This document shows, in pieces, positions 17,699 to 29,384 of a stretch of DNA of 64,000 nucleotides. The position numbers were made by a program, and so were the translations under genes. Origin of the DNA: Diogma glabrata (lineage: Eukaryota; Arthropoda; Insecta; Diptera; Cylindrotomidae); the NCBI GenBank assembly GCA_963693315.1, contig OY856187.1:391307269-391371268 (forward strand). Direction: 5' to 3'. Below the pieces are notes generated by a model. The model searched no databases. It was given only the letters and a program-made list of their open reading frames with translations, and was not told where the DNA came from. The stretch's first letter is position 1. Each line of letters starts with the position of its first letter.

Positions 17699-18550
17699 TT
17701 ATTTTAAAAAAGGTTCATTAAAAATCTTATATAATTTCTGTGCTTTTTTTGGTCCTAGTCCAGCACATGTTGAAAGCCGATCTTCGGAAGTATTAATTAA
17801 TTTTGCTAGATTTCCAAACTCTTGTAATAATGTTATAGCATCCGTTTTATTAATAGGTTTTATATTTGTCAAAGCGCTAACCAACTGAAAGAGAACCATT
17901 TATAAATCTGTTTTGTAATACATAACTTTTTTTCTTTACCCTTTGATGTGGATGTTGATCAGCACGTTCCATTATTAAATCTGCTGGTCTATTTTCAAAC
18001 ATTTTATAAGTTTGTATTATTTTTCCAGCTTCTTCTGCATTCCACGCTAACATTAGAGTTAAATTTGCTAGCATACATACTCTAGTTAGTTGTGTTAATG
18101 CACTGTTAGGATCCTATAAATTAAACAAGATGAATCAAAAATCAAACAATATTATTCAATATCACAACTTACCGGTAAATCAACTTGCACCAATAAAACT
18201 CGTAATTCAAACATTTTACCTAATGTCTTTAATCTTTCATTGATATAGTCCGGTTTATAATTATGATATTTTAATGACAAATATAAGACACATGCGGTTT
18301 TTCCAACAATATAATCTGGCACAATGTCATCGAATTCCCAACGAACACTTGTGATTGCTTTTAATATTGGATTACCTCTTTGTTTTGGATTAACTAAAAT
18401 TGAATGCGGCGAAGGGCCAGCGGACTTTGCAGACGAAGATGGTCCGGGAAGATTCGGTTGAAGTTTTGGAATTTTTGCATCACTTGGTCCTTCCAAACTG
18501 GCAAATGCATATTCAAATGCTTCATTCAATTTACTATCATTTTCATCCAT
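17699..18550 (-). CDS. ERCC1: DNA excision repair protein ERCC1
   Basis: ERCC1 is the non-catalytic partner of the XPF/Mei-9 nuclease. The dimer cuts 5' of lesions in nucleotide excision repair and acts in crosslink repair in the nucleus. There are three exons on the minus strand: 18550-18173, 18113-17940 and 17884-17699, all phase 0, giving 245 aa. Introns are 18172-18114 (GTAAGT...TATAG, 59 bp) and 17939-17885 (GTAAAG...TTCAG, 55 bp). The central domain (about residues 50-180) shows ILVNPKQRGNPILKAI, IVPDYIVGKTACVLYLSLKY and ELRVLLVQVDLP, continuing across intron 1 into MLANLTLMLAWNAEEAGKII. The tandem helix-hairpin-helix domain (about 188-245) shows INKTDAITLLQEFGNL and LSTCAGLGPKKAQKLY and ends EPFLK, the usual C-terminus. 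The N-terminus is short and Ser/Pro-rich, and total length is normal for insects. The start at 18550 is the first in-frame Met. No lesions seen. This is the only clear host gene in the window. Confidence 0.93.
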
Positions 18551-18987
18551 GTGGAAAAGTTTATAAACAAATTACTTCTACTTCGTGTTTATGTCTTATG
18601 GTTGTGAATGTGAAACGACGAAACAAATGTCAAAACAAACGTTTGTAAAATTGTTATGCGTGACATCTATTGTTCAATAGGAAAATTACATAGAAATTAA
18701 ACTGTTTTACCGCGTCAAATTTTCGTACAAAATTTGAGGTAATCATTTCAAAATATGTATGTTCAATTTGATTTAAAATTTGTTTTACATAAAAAGCTTA
18801 TGCGCAAGAAATATCATAAATAAGGTGTACATTTGTGGTATTCAATCATTTTAGGTTAAAAATTAATTTTATATATATTTAATATTTTGATTTGTCATTA
18901 TTCGTTTAGTTCTAACTTTTGTCGATTTATTACGTATTGATTTAGAAGAGGGATTTTGATATGTCATTTGTCAAAACAATAAAATGT
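18551..18987. other. ERCC1 upstream intergenic region
   Basis: AT-rich sequence between the ERCC1 start codon and the next repeat. It should contain the ERCC1 promoter and 5' UTR. No TATA box or recognised operator could be assigned with confidence. Confidence 0.4.
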
Positions 18988-19887
18988 CAGAGGCCCTATT
19001 CCCAACCACATAAATCTGAATTTTGACAATATTGTGAAGTTTGTATTTCATCACTTTCAACGGTAACGGTAACGATTTTACGAAAAACGAATTTCACAAT
19101 ATTGTCACAATTAAATTTGGACAATATTGTGAAATTCACTTTTCGAAAAATCGTTACCGTTACCGTTAGGCGTGTTTTAATATTCGAACGCTATCCGGAG
19201 CCGAATGGGAAATTTCTACTGAAACTTGCGCTATTAATCACAGGTGTCGCTACAAGAATAAAAATGTACCGTTTGCGTGACGTATTCATGTTTATTTTTG
19301 TTTGTTACCTGCTGCTGTCAAAACAAAACTATTTGGTCCATAGTTAAAAAGTGTTTTAAAGTATTTAATAAAAATTATAATAATTTAATTATAAAATAAC
19401 ATATTAAATTATGGGCGAAATATTAAATACTAAATTTTTATTTGAAATTAAAAAAATATTTATGTGAAAGAAAAATTATGTTTTTACTTCAACATGACAT
19501 TTAAGAATATGACATATTCAACGAGAATGAAGCTAGCTATATTTTTCAGGGTTGTGAAAAATAATTTCTTTTCAAAATTTCCCATCAAAATAAATAGCTC
19601 TCGATAGCAGCTCCCGATAGCGGCTCTGTATAAATAGGTAGAGCCAAATATTTTTAAATAAAGTTTTCACTATGCAATTGAATTAAAAACTATAGTTTGA
19701 TGTTAAATAAATTGATTTTACCAATAAATAGCGTATTAAATTTAGTTTTTCATTCAGAAAAATGCGTGCTGCGTAACGCTATCGAGCGCAACTATCGGTG
19801 GCGAATAATAAAACACGGCAGTTATGTAATACAAACTTCACAATATTGTCAAAATTCACATTAATGTGTTAGGGAATAGGGCCCCTG
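18988..19887. mobile_element. MITE-like element with about 60-bp terminal inverted repeats
   Basis: The left end CAGAGGCCCTATTCCC (18988) with following 'gaattttgacaatattgtgaag' is the reverse complement, with few mismatches, of the right end, where CACAATATTGTC at about 19850 leads to GGGAATAGGGCCCCTG at 19872-19887. Ends of CAG...CTG with G/C-rich tips resemble hAT-type MITEs, but no 8-bp target duplication was seen. There is no transposase. A 109-bp internal hairpin is described separately. Confidence 0.6.
19059..19167. repeat. 109-bp hairpin with GGTAAC repeats
   Basis: AACGGTAACGGTAACGATTT (19059) pairs with AAATCGTTACCGTTACCGTT ending at 19167. In between, AATTTCACAATATTGTC pairs with GACAATATTGTGAAATT around a short loop near 19105-19118. 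The only imperfections are small internal mismatches. Confidence 0.75.
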
Positions 19888-20130
19888 AACTGGGGAAAAT
19901 CAGAAAATTTGAACCGTGAATGTAAATAACGTACTTTTAAAACGATTTTTTTAATTCAAGAATGTACGTTGAATTACATCCGGTTTAATTTCTTTGAACC
20001 GTTTTTTTTTTTTAACCATGGAAACTTAACTGCATATAATGATGAAATATTATTTACATTATTCAGATTCACGATTATTGATTAACGTAATTATATTTCT
20101 TCTCTGGTTCGTTTATAGTAAATCAAAACC

Positions 20131-20525
20131 CCCGATATACAAGCCTTCTTCATTTTTTAGCACAGAAAAAATCGTGAACTTGTAGCGCCATTTTGAAATT
20201 AAAACTCAATATAAAAAAATTCAAAAAAATCGCCTTAACGCCAATAACGTCATCTAGAAAAATAAAACTTCATATAAAAAAAATTCAAAAAATTTAATCA
20301 AAAGCACTAATCCAATTTTTTTCATATGGCAATGTTCATTGTTTTTTTAATATGGCGTGAATGAATATAGGCAAAACTCCCGATATACAAGCCTTCTTCA
20401 TTTTTTAGCACAGAAAAAATCGTGAACAATTGTAGCGCCATTTGGAAATTAAAATTCAATATAAAAAAATTCAAAAATCGCCTTAACGCCATCTAGAAAA
20501 ATAAAACTCCATATAAAAAAAATTT
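20131..20525 (+). repeat. Two-copy tandem repeat, period about 248 bp
   Basis: The block CCCGATATACAAGCCTTC (20131) recurs at 20379 and is followed in both copies by 'agcacagaaaaaatcgtgaac', 'tgtagcgccatttt/g', 'aatcgccttaacgcc' and 'catctagaaaaataaaact'. The copies differ by small indels. No coding content recognised. Confidence 0.75.
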
Positions 20526-20823
20526 CCAATTCAATTTTTCTTGTTGATTCTTATAATGTGAAATGTGAAGTCCCCTATTATTTATTTCTAGTTCGTGGGT
20601 TTTGATTATTAACATTTAAATTTTGTTGTATTAATTTTAAAGACTGCAAACACATTATCAACGTAACATACTGATGCACTAATAATACACTAATACTATA
20701 CACTAACTCCGCGGAGGTAAAGGTTTAAAATTTTCCCGAAAAGCTGTACTTCTGTCCAAGAAGTTGTGTATCTGTCAATCAGAGTTACACAATACCGTTG
20801 TCCTTCAGATCCAATAATATCTA
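20526..20823. other. AT-rich spacer
   Basis: No gene or repeat recognised. Short open frames here look like chance. Confidence 0.4.
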
Positions 20824-21518
20824 ATACTAGTTTCCCACCGCAGAAATTTACTATGTAGTATAGCAAATATTTGATATTAGTTTGATTTCTCACCGTTCAT
20901 ATTATATTAAGATAATGTTTCGGTGGGAAACCAAACCTAACTTGACACTAGAATAAAATTGATATATCAAAATACCGTACTGTCAATTTTATATTTGATA
21001 TTAGCGTTATAGTTTTTAAAATGAAATTTACAACCCAGAGAAAATCAAACTAGATTTAGATCAGCCCTGCCATTGTTTTTGAACAGCATAAAATACGTAT
21101 AAGTTTTATTCTATAACGTCTTTTTAAATAATTCTCTCACGAAAACCAAACGTCTACGTTGACTACGTTTTTCATGTCCTATTCCTTTATAATGCTATAC
21201 TAAACATATCCATATCATAATCAACAATTAATACATACACTTTAATTTATTAAATATCAGAAATGAATCTTACAAGCTAAAAATCGCAAGAAAACACAAT
21301 GTTTACAAATTCCATAAAATGACATTTCACCTATAAAATAATAATTACGTTTCACACCGTCGATATTATACTTTATTTGATAAGTATTATATTTACTAGC
21401 TAGCAAATGAAAATAGCAAATTTAAAATAATTGTTGTGATAGTTTGCTTTCACACCGTTGCTATTATACTTTATTAAACTATACTAGCTAGCAACTTGCT
21501 ACGGTGGGAAACTAGTAT
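20824..21518. mobile_element. MITE-like inverted-repeat element, 695 bp
   Basis: Ends ATACTAGTTTCCCACCG at 20824-20840 and the exact complement at 21502-21518, with weaker complementarity continuing inward (CAGAAA... against TAGCAAGTT...). Internal blocks are repeated ('tttcacaccgt.g.tattatacttta' at about 21350 and 21450). It has no ORF and abuts the next inverted-repeat element at 21519. Confidence 0.6.
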
Positions 21519-22253
21519 AAGACTGCGTTCCAATTAGCTGCTAAATTGTACTAAACTGCTAAATCTAAATTTAGTTTTACAAAATTACCGAATTTTAATT
21601 CAAATTAATATAATCAAGTTGTCAGATATTGTTTAACGTATGAATTTCTTCCAAATTATTTAGAAACAAAATATTGATTTAGTCAAATAAAATAGTTGAC
21701 TAATACTAAGTTTACACCAGGATCTAATAGGTACATACTATACTTATTAGGTCGACTTTGGTCGATGTAAACAGTTATCAAAAAAGTACGTACCAAATAT
21801 TTGCTAGGATGATTTGCTACGTATCAAATTAGGTACGTAGCAAATAGGTATTATTTTTACGGTGTGAACACTAAAATTAGGTATGACATTGAAAATAAAA
21901 ATAAATCAACTTATTTTATAAATATATATTTATGTTTGATGTGATTTTTTTGCTGAAATTAAAAGTAAAATAAATTTTAGCATTAATATAATAAATGTTT
22001 TCAGTTTTTTATAAAAAATATATATGGAAACTATTTTTTCCTTACCAAAAAATTAACAATGAAAAGGACGCGCTAAAAATTAATATGTCATACCTAATTA
22101 GTAAGAGTTTACATCACCGTATCAAATTTAAAAAGTATGATGGTGAAAATGGCTAGCAAATTTGATACGTAGCAAATTAGATACTGGTGTAAACTTAGTA
22201 TTAATTGATTTAGCACGTTTAGTACAATTTAGCATCAATTGGAACGCAGTCTT
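21519..22253. mobile_element. MITE-like inverted-repeat element, about 735 bp
   Basis: Ends AAGACTGCGTTCCAATT (21519) and its complement ending at 22253. Inward matching continues through 'gctaaattgtactaaac' for about 47 bp. TA occurs outside both ends, compatible with a TA target duplication. It contains a second, nested inverted-repeat element (21701-22203). Confidence 0.62.
21701..22203. mobile_element. Nested inverted-repeat element, about 500 bp
   Basis: TAATACTAAGTTTACACCAG at 21701-21720 is exactly complementary to 22184-22203. The following 'tatctaat..gctacgtatcaaat' motif recurs several times inside in both orientations (for example near 21820-21850 and 22160), so the interior is a mesh of short repeats. 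No coding content. Confidence 0.6.
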
Positions 22254-22530
22254 AATGAGCTTCGGAAAATCGTTCTGAAGTTAAAGAATAATTAGATAAT
22301 GGAGATCGAGTGTGTCGTGAAATTTTTGATTTCTGACACTGCAGTAAACAGTTTCTAGTCATTTCCCAGACACCTTTTTTTATTGACGGCCAGACCACGG
22401 CGTCAGTCAGTTATTTAATAGAAGCATTGATTCCGGGATGAGAAATGTCGTGCATTTGCACGAAAACGTTTTGACAAAACTGTATTGGAATAAATGGACA
22501 TAGTTTCCTCGTTGAAACGTCACAATGAGC

Positions 22531-23012
22531 GTGTTCGGTACAGGTATATGATACAAAAAATCACGTTATTAAACGTCAAAGTTGCTTGCTACTAATTTCA
22601 CTTCGTTGAATATTACGTCAAACCGGACCGAACAGCCAAAAAAACAAAATGTATTTATAAGTCAAACTTTAGACGTTACTTTTATTACAATTAATTTTGG
22701 TCACATTACAATTGATTGGTTGGTTTTTTTTATTAATTGGTTTTTATTACAATTAATTTTGGTCAAATTTATCCCGAAAACACAAAACCAAATTTATCAA
22801 GAATAGTTATCACAAAAATGTAAGCATAAATAAAACAAAACCAAAAGCGTAAAGAACCAAATAAAATAGTTTTATTGACACCTAAATTCAAAATATTTTG
22901 ACATTTAAACGCAAGAAAAAAATTGATTTTTTTCGTGAGAAATGGCCGCGTTTATACTATTTTTAGTACAGAAAATCATGATTTTTTTTATCAGAATGTA
23001 TGTACCGAACAC
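22531..23012. mobile_element. Possible MITE, 482 bp
   Basis: GTGTTCGGTACA at 22531-22542 is complementary to 23001-23012. Inward, 'tgatacaaaaaatcacg' pairs loosely with 'catgattttttttatca'. No target duplication and no ORF with recognisable content. Confidence 0.4.
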
Positions 23013-23044
23013 TAGGATTAAATAAATTTGTTAGAGTGAAAGGA

Positions 23045-25150
23045 TAGAGGAAACTGTTAAGGAAATTTAAGCATCGTGCTATTTTCCGAAAGTAGTTCCT
23101 TCAACTCTGAATCATTAGTTTGAGCATCAGCAATTGCCAAATAGTCGATGCTCTCAGGTAGTTGGATTTGATCAATGCGTGACAAGGTGTCACCAACAAC
23201 ATTGTCAATTCCAGAAATATGTCGTATGACAGTTGTAAACTGGCTGATAAAATCCAGATGTCGAAATTGTCTAGGACTAGATTTGTCTGGGTTTTACGAC
23301 AAAGCATAAATTAATGGTTTATGATCCGTGAGTAGAATAAAATTTCGTCCTTCTAGAAGGTAACGAAAGTGTTTAATGGCTAAATAAGCTGTCAAAAGTT
23401 CACAATCATAGTCTAACCGAAGTGAAACTGAGAAGCTGCCATGAATCGGTGATCAGTTGTTGAACGACTGCACCAACTGCATTGTCGGAAGCGTCGACCA
23501 TAATAACGAGTTGGGCATCTAGTGAAGGATGAGCGAGCATCGTAGCATCGCTAAGCTGCTTTTTACAATTTGTAAAAGCTTGAAGAGAAGATTTTGACCA
23601 GTTAATAGATCGTTTGTCATTCTTTTTTGAGACTTTTAAGAAATCATTTAAAATAGCTTGATCACCGGCAGCGGGAGAAATGAAACGTCGATAGAAATTA
23701 ATCATTCCAAGGAATCGACATAGTTGTTTGACCATTTGACTCACTCATTCTTTCGTTGGTTTAATTCCGTTAGAATTAATTTTGTGTTGTGCGTAATTGC
23801 ACTTGTTGAGGTTAATGATCATACCAGCATCTTGCAATTTTTTAAAGATGACCTTAAGATTTCCTAAGTGTTCGACATAGGACTTAGATGCGACAAGTAG
23901 ATCGTCTAAGTAGACGAAGCAGAAATCTAAACCACGTAACATGGTGTGCATATGTCGCTGAAATGTTTGACCAGCGTTTCTTAAACCGAATCCCATTCGG
24001 GTGAACTCAAAAAGTCCGAATGGTGCAGAGATAGTTGTCTTAGGAATAGCAGACGGTTCAATAGGAATTTGGTGGTAAGCTCACACTAGGTCGATAGTCG
24101 AGAAAATAGTGCAACCTACAAGTTATGGCGAAAAATCCTGAAGAAAAGGAATGTTGTAATTGTCGGGGACTGTGACTTTATTTAAGCCACGGTAATCACC
24201 GTAAACACGAATACCACATGTTTTCTTTTCGACCAGGGGACTGAACCATTGACCACTAGAGGATACAGATTCCTTGTTCTAGCATATAGTCAAATTCAGT
24301 CTTTGCAGCTTTAAGTTTGTCAGCTGCTAGTCTGCGAGGTCCAGTAGTTATTATCGCATGTATCACATTATGTTTCACAGCTGAAGAGAGACCTGAGTCA
24401 AAGGTTAATTTTTTGAACTTGTGCAAAAGCTCATTAATTTTACGAGAAAATTTATCGTCGATAAGATCTGATAATGAAGGAGTAAAGATAGGAGCTGTAA
24501 TTGCTGATGTAAAAATATCAGACAGTGGGTCGATAATTCGTTTCTGTTTACTATCATCCAGAATACCGTATCTGTTCAAAAAGTCAGCGCCAACTATCGG
24601 AACAGAGACACTGGGGATAATGAAAGAGTAAACGAATGAACGTCGAAGACCTAAACTCAACGTTAAAGCTTTCGTCCCATAAGTAGACACGGTAGTAGAA
24701 TTAGCTGCAATAAGCATGAAGTCTGATTTCACACTGAGCTTCTGAGCGGAAGTAGCTGGAATTACCGATACCTCGGCACCGGTATCAATTAGAATTTTTA
24801 GATTCGTAATGGTATCATAAACCATAAAACGGTAATTATGGTGGCGGTCACCGCATTTAGTTGAGCGATTTAGTTTTTTGAATAAGTAGAGAAGGAAGCA
24901 TAACGAGAACATTCAGGATGGAATTTTTGAGTAAGGTCACCGAATCGATGGTGATAGAAACAAGTGCCCTGAAAAAATTGTGGAGTTTTTGAGTTAGATC
25001 GCAATCTGCGATCGTTACCTCTAGAGGGAAGGGAGTTCTAGATCTCGATCTAGAAGAGTTAGATAGTGTTTGGCTAATTGCCGATAATTGAATTTCCAGC
25101 GTTTTATTCTGAAGTTCCAAATTTTTAAATTGCTGTTGCAACAAAGAGAT
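23045..25150 (-). mobile_element. Gypsy LTR retrotransposon remnant (CsRn1-like), internal part
   Basis: On the minus strand, from high to low coordinates, there are the gag C-terminus with a Cys/His motif (CFYHHRFGDLTQKFHPECS, about 24980-24900), protease, reverse transcriptase and RNase H. Integrase and both LTRs are missing. The CHCC-type gag motif followed by a DTGAEVSVIP protease is characteristic of the CsRn1 clade of Gypsy elements. The gag end is cut off just before the inverted-repeat element that starts at 25189. Confidence 0.8.
23050..25144 (-). pseudogene. Gypsy gag-pol remnant, broken
   Basis: Protease: KILIDTGAEVSVIPATSAQK near 24800-24740. RT: a segment reading APFGLFEFTRMGFGLRNAGQ near 24030-23960, then the catalytic FCFVYLDDLLVAS near 23920-23885, then YAQHKINSNGIKPTKE. 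An in-frame TGA lies at the 23745 border, followed by QLCRFLGMINFYRRFISPAA. RNase H: AQLVIMVDASDNAVGAVVQQ near 23510. The RNase H tail RHISGIDNVVGDTLSRIDQI lies near 23230-23150 in another frame. At least two frame changes and the stop make it inactive. Confidence 0.78.
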
Positions 25151-25188
25151 TTCTAAATTTAATTAAGCAGAATTATCATTATAGACTA

Positions 25189-25550
25189 TAGTCCAGTAAC
25201 TTTGTCGCCTGAGAGTATAAGGTAGTATGCGTCAAATCCGGTAGTTCTGATTTTCTGCAGACTTGTTTATGATGTTGGCCTAATGAATAATCCAAGTTTG
25301 TAGCCTCGAGCGCCGAATGCAACTTCGTCAAAAATCGAAAAAACCGCGAAAAAATCGTTGTTTTTTCAAATTTTGGCGATTATAACCCTAAAGGACTAGT
25401 TTTTTCTTTAACCTTTATTAAGACGTTTTTAGAGAAGACTAAATTTGCTACAATATGATAGGAGAAATGTCTCTGTAGACACAATAGTTTCCGAGATTAA
25501 GCCTTTCAAATTTTATCACTTTTTTCGAACTTCGCAATTGTTTGCAATAT
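25189..25550 (+). repeat. Left long inverted repeat
   Basis: Reverse-complementary to 28655-29032; see the parent element. Contains G/C-richer blocks in an AT-rich background. Confidence 0.75.
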
Positions 25551-25668
25551 ACCTTTGTAGAGTTTTCTACATCCCTATCCTAATAATTGTATTAATAAAT
25601 ATATGTGTGTGGAGGCCGACGAGAAAAGAAGATTATGTAACAATACCTGATCATTTTTGTGGTTGCAG

Positions 25669-25844
25669 TAATAGATATCCCAGAAGGTGACGATCTCTCC
25701 GATGTCGAAATGGAGGATGACTTGTGGGCACAAGACGTCGACGATTCATCACCATCCCCTGATGGGGATATGCCATCCCAATACGTCGATCCAGATACGG
25801 ACGAACCTCAAGCGGGACCTTCCAAGAGGGCTAAATTAATTTAA
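25669..25844 (+). CDS. Acidic exon-like ORF, possible terminal exon of unknown gene
   Basis: A T-rich tract and TTGCAG acceptor (ending at 25668) precede an open frame encoding IDIPEGDDLSDVEMEDDL, then DSSPSPDGDMPSQ, then a C-terminus with GPSKRAKL before TAA at 25842-25844. AATAAA follows at 25880. Base composition is clearly more GC-rich than its surroundings. The acidic, Ser/Pro-rich make-up and basic tail suggest a nuclear protein terminus or an acidic segment of a DNA-transposon protein. No upstream exon was identified, and I do not recognise the family. Confidence 0.35.
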
Positions 25845-26205
25845 TTCTTTGATGTTGAATGTTACTCAATTTCCAAACAAATAAACTTTCTAGCTTTTGT
25901 TGTACTTATTGTTTCGGCGCCACTTATTACAATTTGACTTTTATTAATTTGAACTTTTGTTAAACTTATAATTTTAATTTTATTATGCCGGAACTGAAAA
26001 CACTGAATCTATAACATACACATTATCACCTGGAAATCTCTTATAATCATTTTGAAACTAATGATTAATTAATAACAGGAAAAAAATCATTATTAAATGA
26101 TTAATAAATTAACCAAAAAAAATTATACAAATCAAATTAAAAATTAGCTTACATTCATTTATATTTCTTCACTGTTGTCTTCATCTATGCATCTTCGTTG
26201 AAACG

Positions 26206-26227
26206 ACCGTTGAAGTACTTCAACGGT
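26206..26227. repeat. Perfect 22-bp palindrome
   Basis: ACCGTTGAAGTACTTCAACGGT. With a one-base bulge the pairing extends outward through GAAAC/GTTTC (26200-26232). Confidence 0.8.
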
Positions 26228-27266
26228 GTTTCTTCAATATCTATATGCTATATATGTATGCTTCTCTTAATACGTCAATATTTCAATATGTAAATTTTCT
26301 TTGGTCAAACTCTGACAATTTTTGTTTGCCAAAGTGTAAATAAATTTATAAATTTTTTTTTCATTTATTTATAAGTTTTTATTGCACTCACCATTATGTC
26401 TGATAATTGTGTCGCCTTAACATGATGGAAAAATATTAGATCATAAAAAAAGGATATTTTGTCTTTTTTTTGTTGTTTAATTTGTCTATTTAAGTTTATT
26501 GCGTTTGATTAAATTTCGGAAATTTTTAACTGTAAGGTGTTTGCCAGATGTAGGGTTTTTCCATGATATTGATGATGTTTTTCCATGATGTGAAAGTAAA
26601 TTTTTTCAATTTTTTATGTGCAATATAATTTAGGATAAGTTTATTTTAATTGGTTAATTATAAGTTTAATTTTTGTTGTAAATATTTAATAATTTTGTTT
26701 AAGGAGGAGTTAATTCTGTTAGAAAAGTTTGTGTAAATATTTTGGTAAAAACTCCTCCTTTGACGAGATTCTGAAGAGGGGAGAATCTTCTCAGAATCAA
26801 GGATAGTTTGAATTTTTTGTGGAACAATAAATGAAGTTAGTTTTTATTCTTGGTTCTGAAAGGATACTCTCCTTCAGAACAAAATTATAGTTTTTTTTTC
26901 GTTTAGTAAATTGTGTTTTTTTTCCATTTTTTTTGTTTTTATCGTAAAATCCAGTTTGAATTTCTTTAAGTTTTGTTATTTATATACATAATAAAATAAT
27001 TCGACAAATATTTAAGAGTTGAAGTTTGAATATATGAAAATTTATAAAAACAAAAATCATAATTCTTTGGGGTCCAGTAAATTTACACTCAAAACAGTAG
27101 CTATATTAAAATAAAGAATTAAAGACAATAATTGGTATTTGAATAGTTAAAAAGTTGGAGTTCAGTTCAGTTTACACATAAATTATGCAATACCATAACA
27201 AGCCAAAAAGTGATTAAATTTAACTTATGAAATTAAAGAAAAAAAATAAACGTAAACAATAATAGA

Positions 27267-27513
<247 letters not shown>

Positions 27514-28654
27514 ATAAAAAAATAAAATTTTTATTAAAAACTAAGAGTTTTAATTTGTGGAAGATTATGGAAAAGAGTTTGTAAACGCTGGTGAGTTTTC
27601 CATCCACGGCCTCAGCTGAAGATATTAGCCGGATAAAAATAAATTGATAATACAAGGTACGTAGAAAACGTAACATCGTTTACCTTGTGTGATAACACTC
27701 TTTATTAATTATTTCTTGATTATATGATATATTTAGCACACCCACTGCATGGAAACAACGCTACATAAAATTGTGCTTCCTATGATACACGAACCATTTT
27801 TATTAAAAATCGCATTCACTATAACTGCATGCACCACGAATAAATTTTTATTGTATTCAATTCTTTGAAATAAAGGCACCAACTTGTGTTGTTGGATCTT
27901 TACTACATTTTGTTGCCATAAACTATTCAGATCACTGAAGATAATCACCACGCTTTTTAATTTGCCTTTTTTTCATAAATACATTTTACAAACAATGAAA
28001 ATAACTAATAATTCTTTTTATTTTTAAATCGATAAAACTTTTCCTTTATACACATTTCAACACATTGAAAGAAAACAAATAAATAAAAAAAACTTAACAT
28101 CATTTACAGGTAACATTTATTGTAATTTATTATTTTAATTTTTTTATGCATGATTTATTTTTTGTTTAACTTTACAATAACTCACATAACTTTACAAGTT
28201 TTAAAATTATACTGAACAACACAACCAATATAATACCTAATATTAAATTGATCTTAAAATATGTATCAATTGGTTGGGTTTCAAAATTATACTACTTCAT
28301 TTTGTTATAAAAATTCGTATTTTTATATCAAATTTTCTGTTTCAATTTCCCCTTCCAACAATCAATAATTTCTCCAACGTATAAAAAAACCTTTAAGCAA
28401 ACATGTTTAATGTTGAGTGACGTACCTAAAATCAACAGTAGCGTACAAAAATGTTGCGACCTTTAATAAAATTAATTAAATTATAATTGAAAATGAAAAG
28501 TATTATTTTTAGAACAAAATTGACATAGTCTTGGCGTTACATTATCTTTTTTACTTCATTATTCGTAGTTTAGCTTAAACATCATCGTTCACACTTCTCA
28601 TTTTCTTTTTTAACATCCCATCATAAAAGTACAGGGCTTCGATAGTATATTCAG

Positions 28655-29032
28655 GGTCAAAATTCATTTGGAACGAAAGAATTGCAAAAAGTTGCAACGT
28701 TCGAAAAATGTTAAACTTTGAAAGGCTTAATCTCGGAAACTATTGGGTCTACAGAGACAGTTCTCCTATCATATTGTAGCAAATTTATTCTACTTTAACG
28801 TCCTGAGGTTAAAGAAAGGTTAAAGAAAAAACAAGTCCTTTAGGGTTATAATCGCCAAAATTTGAAAAAAAAAAACGATTTTTTCGCGGTTTTTCGATTT
28901 TTAACGAAGTTGCATTCGGCACTCGAGGTCACCAACTTGGATTATTCATTACGCCAACATCATAAACAAGTCTGCAAAAAATCAGAAGTACCGGATTTAA
29001 CGCATACTGCTATGTATAAGGTTACTGGACTA
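28655..29032 (-). repeat. Right long inverted repeat
   Basis: Reverse complement of 25189-25550; see the parent element. Confidence 0.75.
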
Positions 29033-29384
29033 CTTAGAGCCCGCGACGGCTAGAACTTCATTATTTTATAAAAGCTGAAAGTTTTTCTGCGCATACCCCT
29101 ACTCAGGTAGGAACGATAAGCGACATATGAAGTTGGGATCATAGTAGCTTTGGCAGAGAACAGCTTATGCAGGGGCTTCCAAAGTTTCGTGAAAGTATAA
29201 AAGCTAATTTTTTATATATTATTCGGGATAGTATTAGAAGTCACGTCACCCATTGCCAGACACTTACTATCGTGGAAACCCTGCCAGGCACCCTTAAGCT
29301 TTAAAGTTTAAACATCTATGGGTTTATGGTAACTCATGAAAGATTCAATTACACCAGCTTGTAAATGGTTTAAATTTGATTATT
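29033..29384. other. Spacer without recognised features
   Basis: AT-rich with some mixed-composition stretches. No gene, RNA or repeat recognised. Confidence 0.4.

Noticed and set aside
22582..22806. 74-codon frame with a hydrophobic C-terminal half
   Set aside because: It lies inside a MITE-like element with internal 'attacaattaattttggtca' duplications that generate the frame; not a gene.
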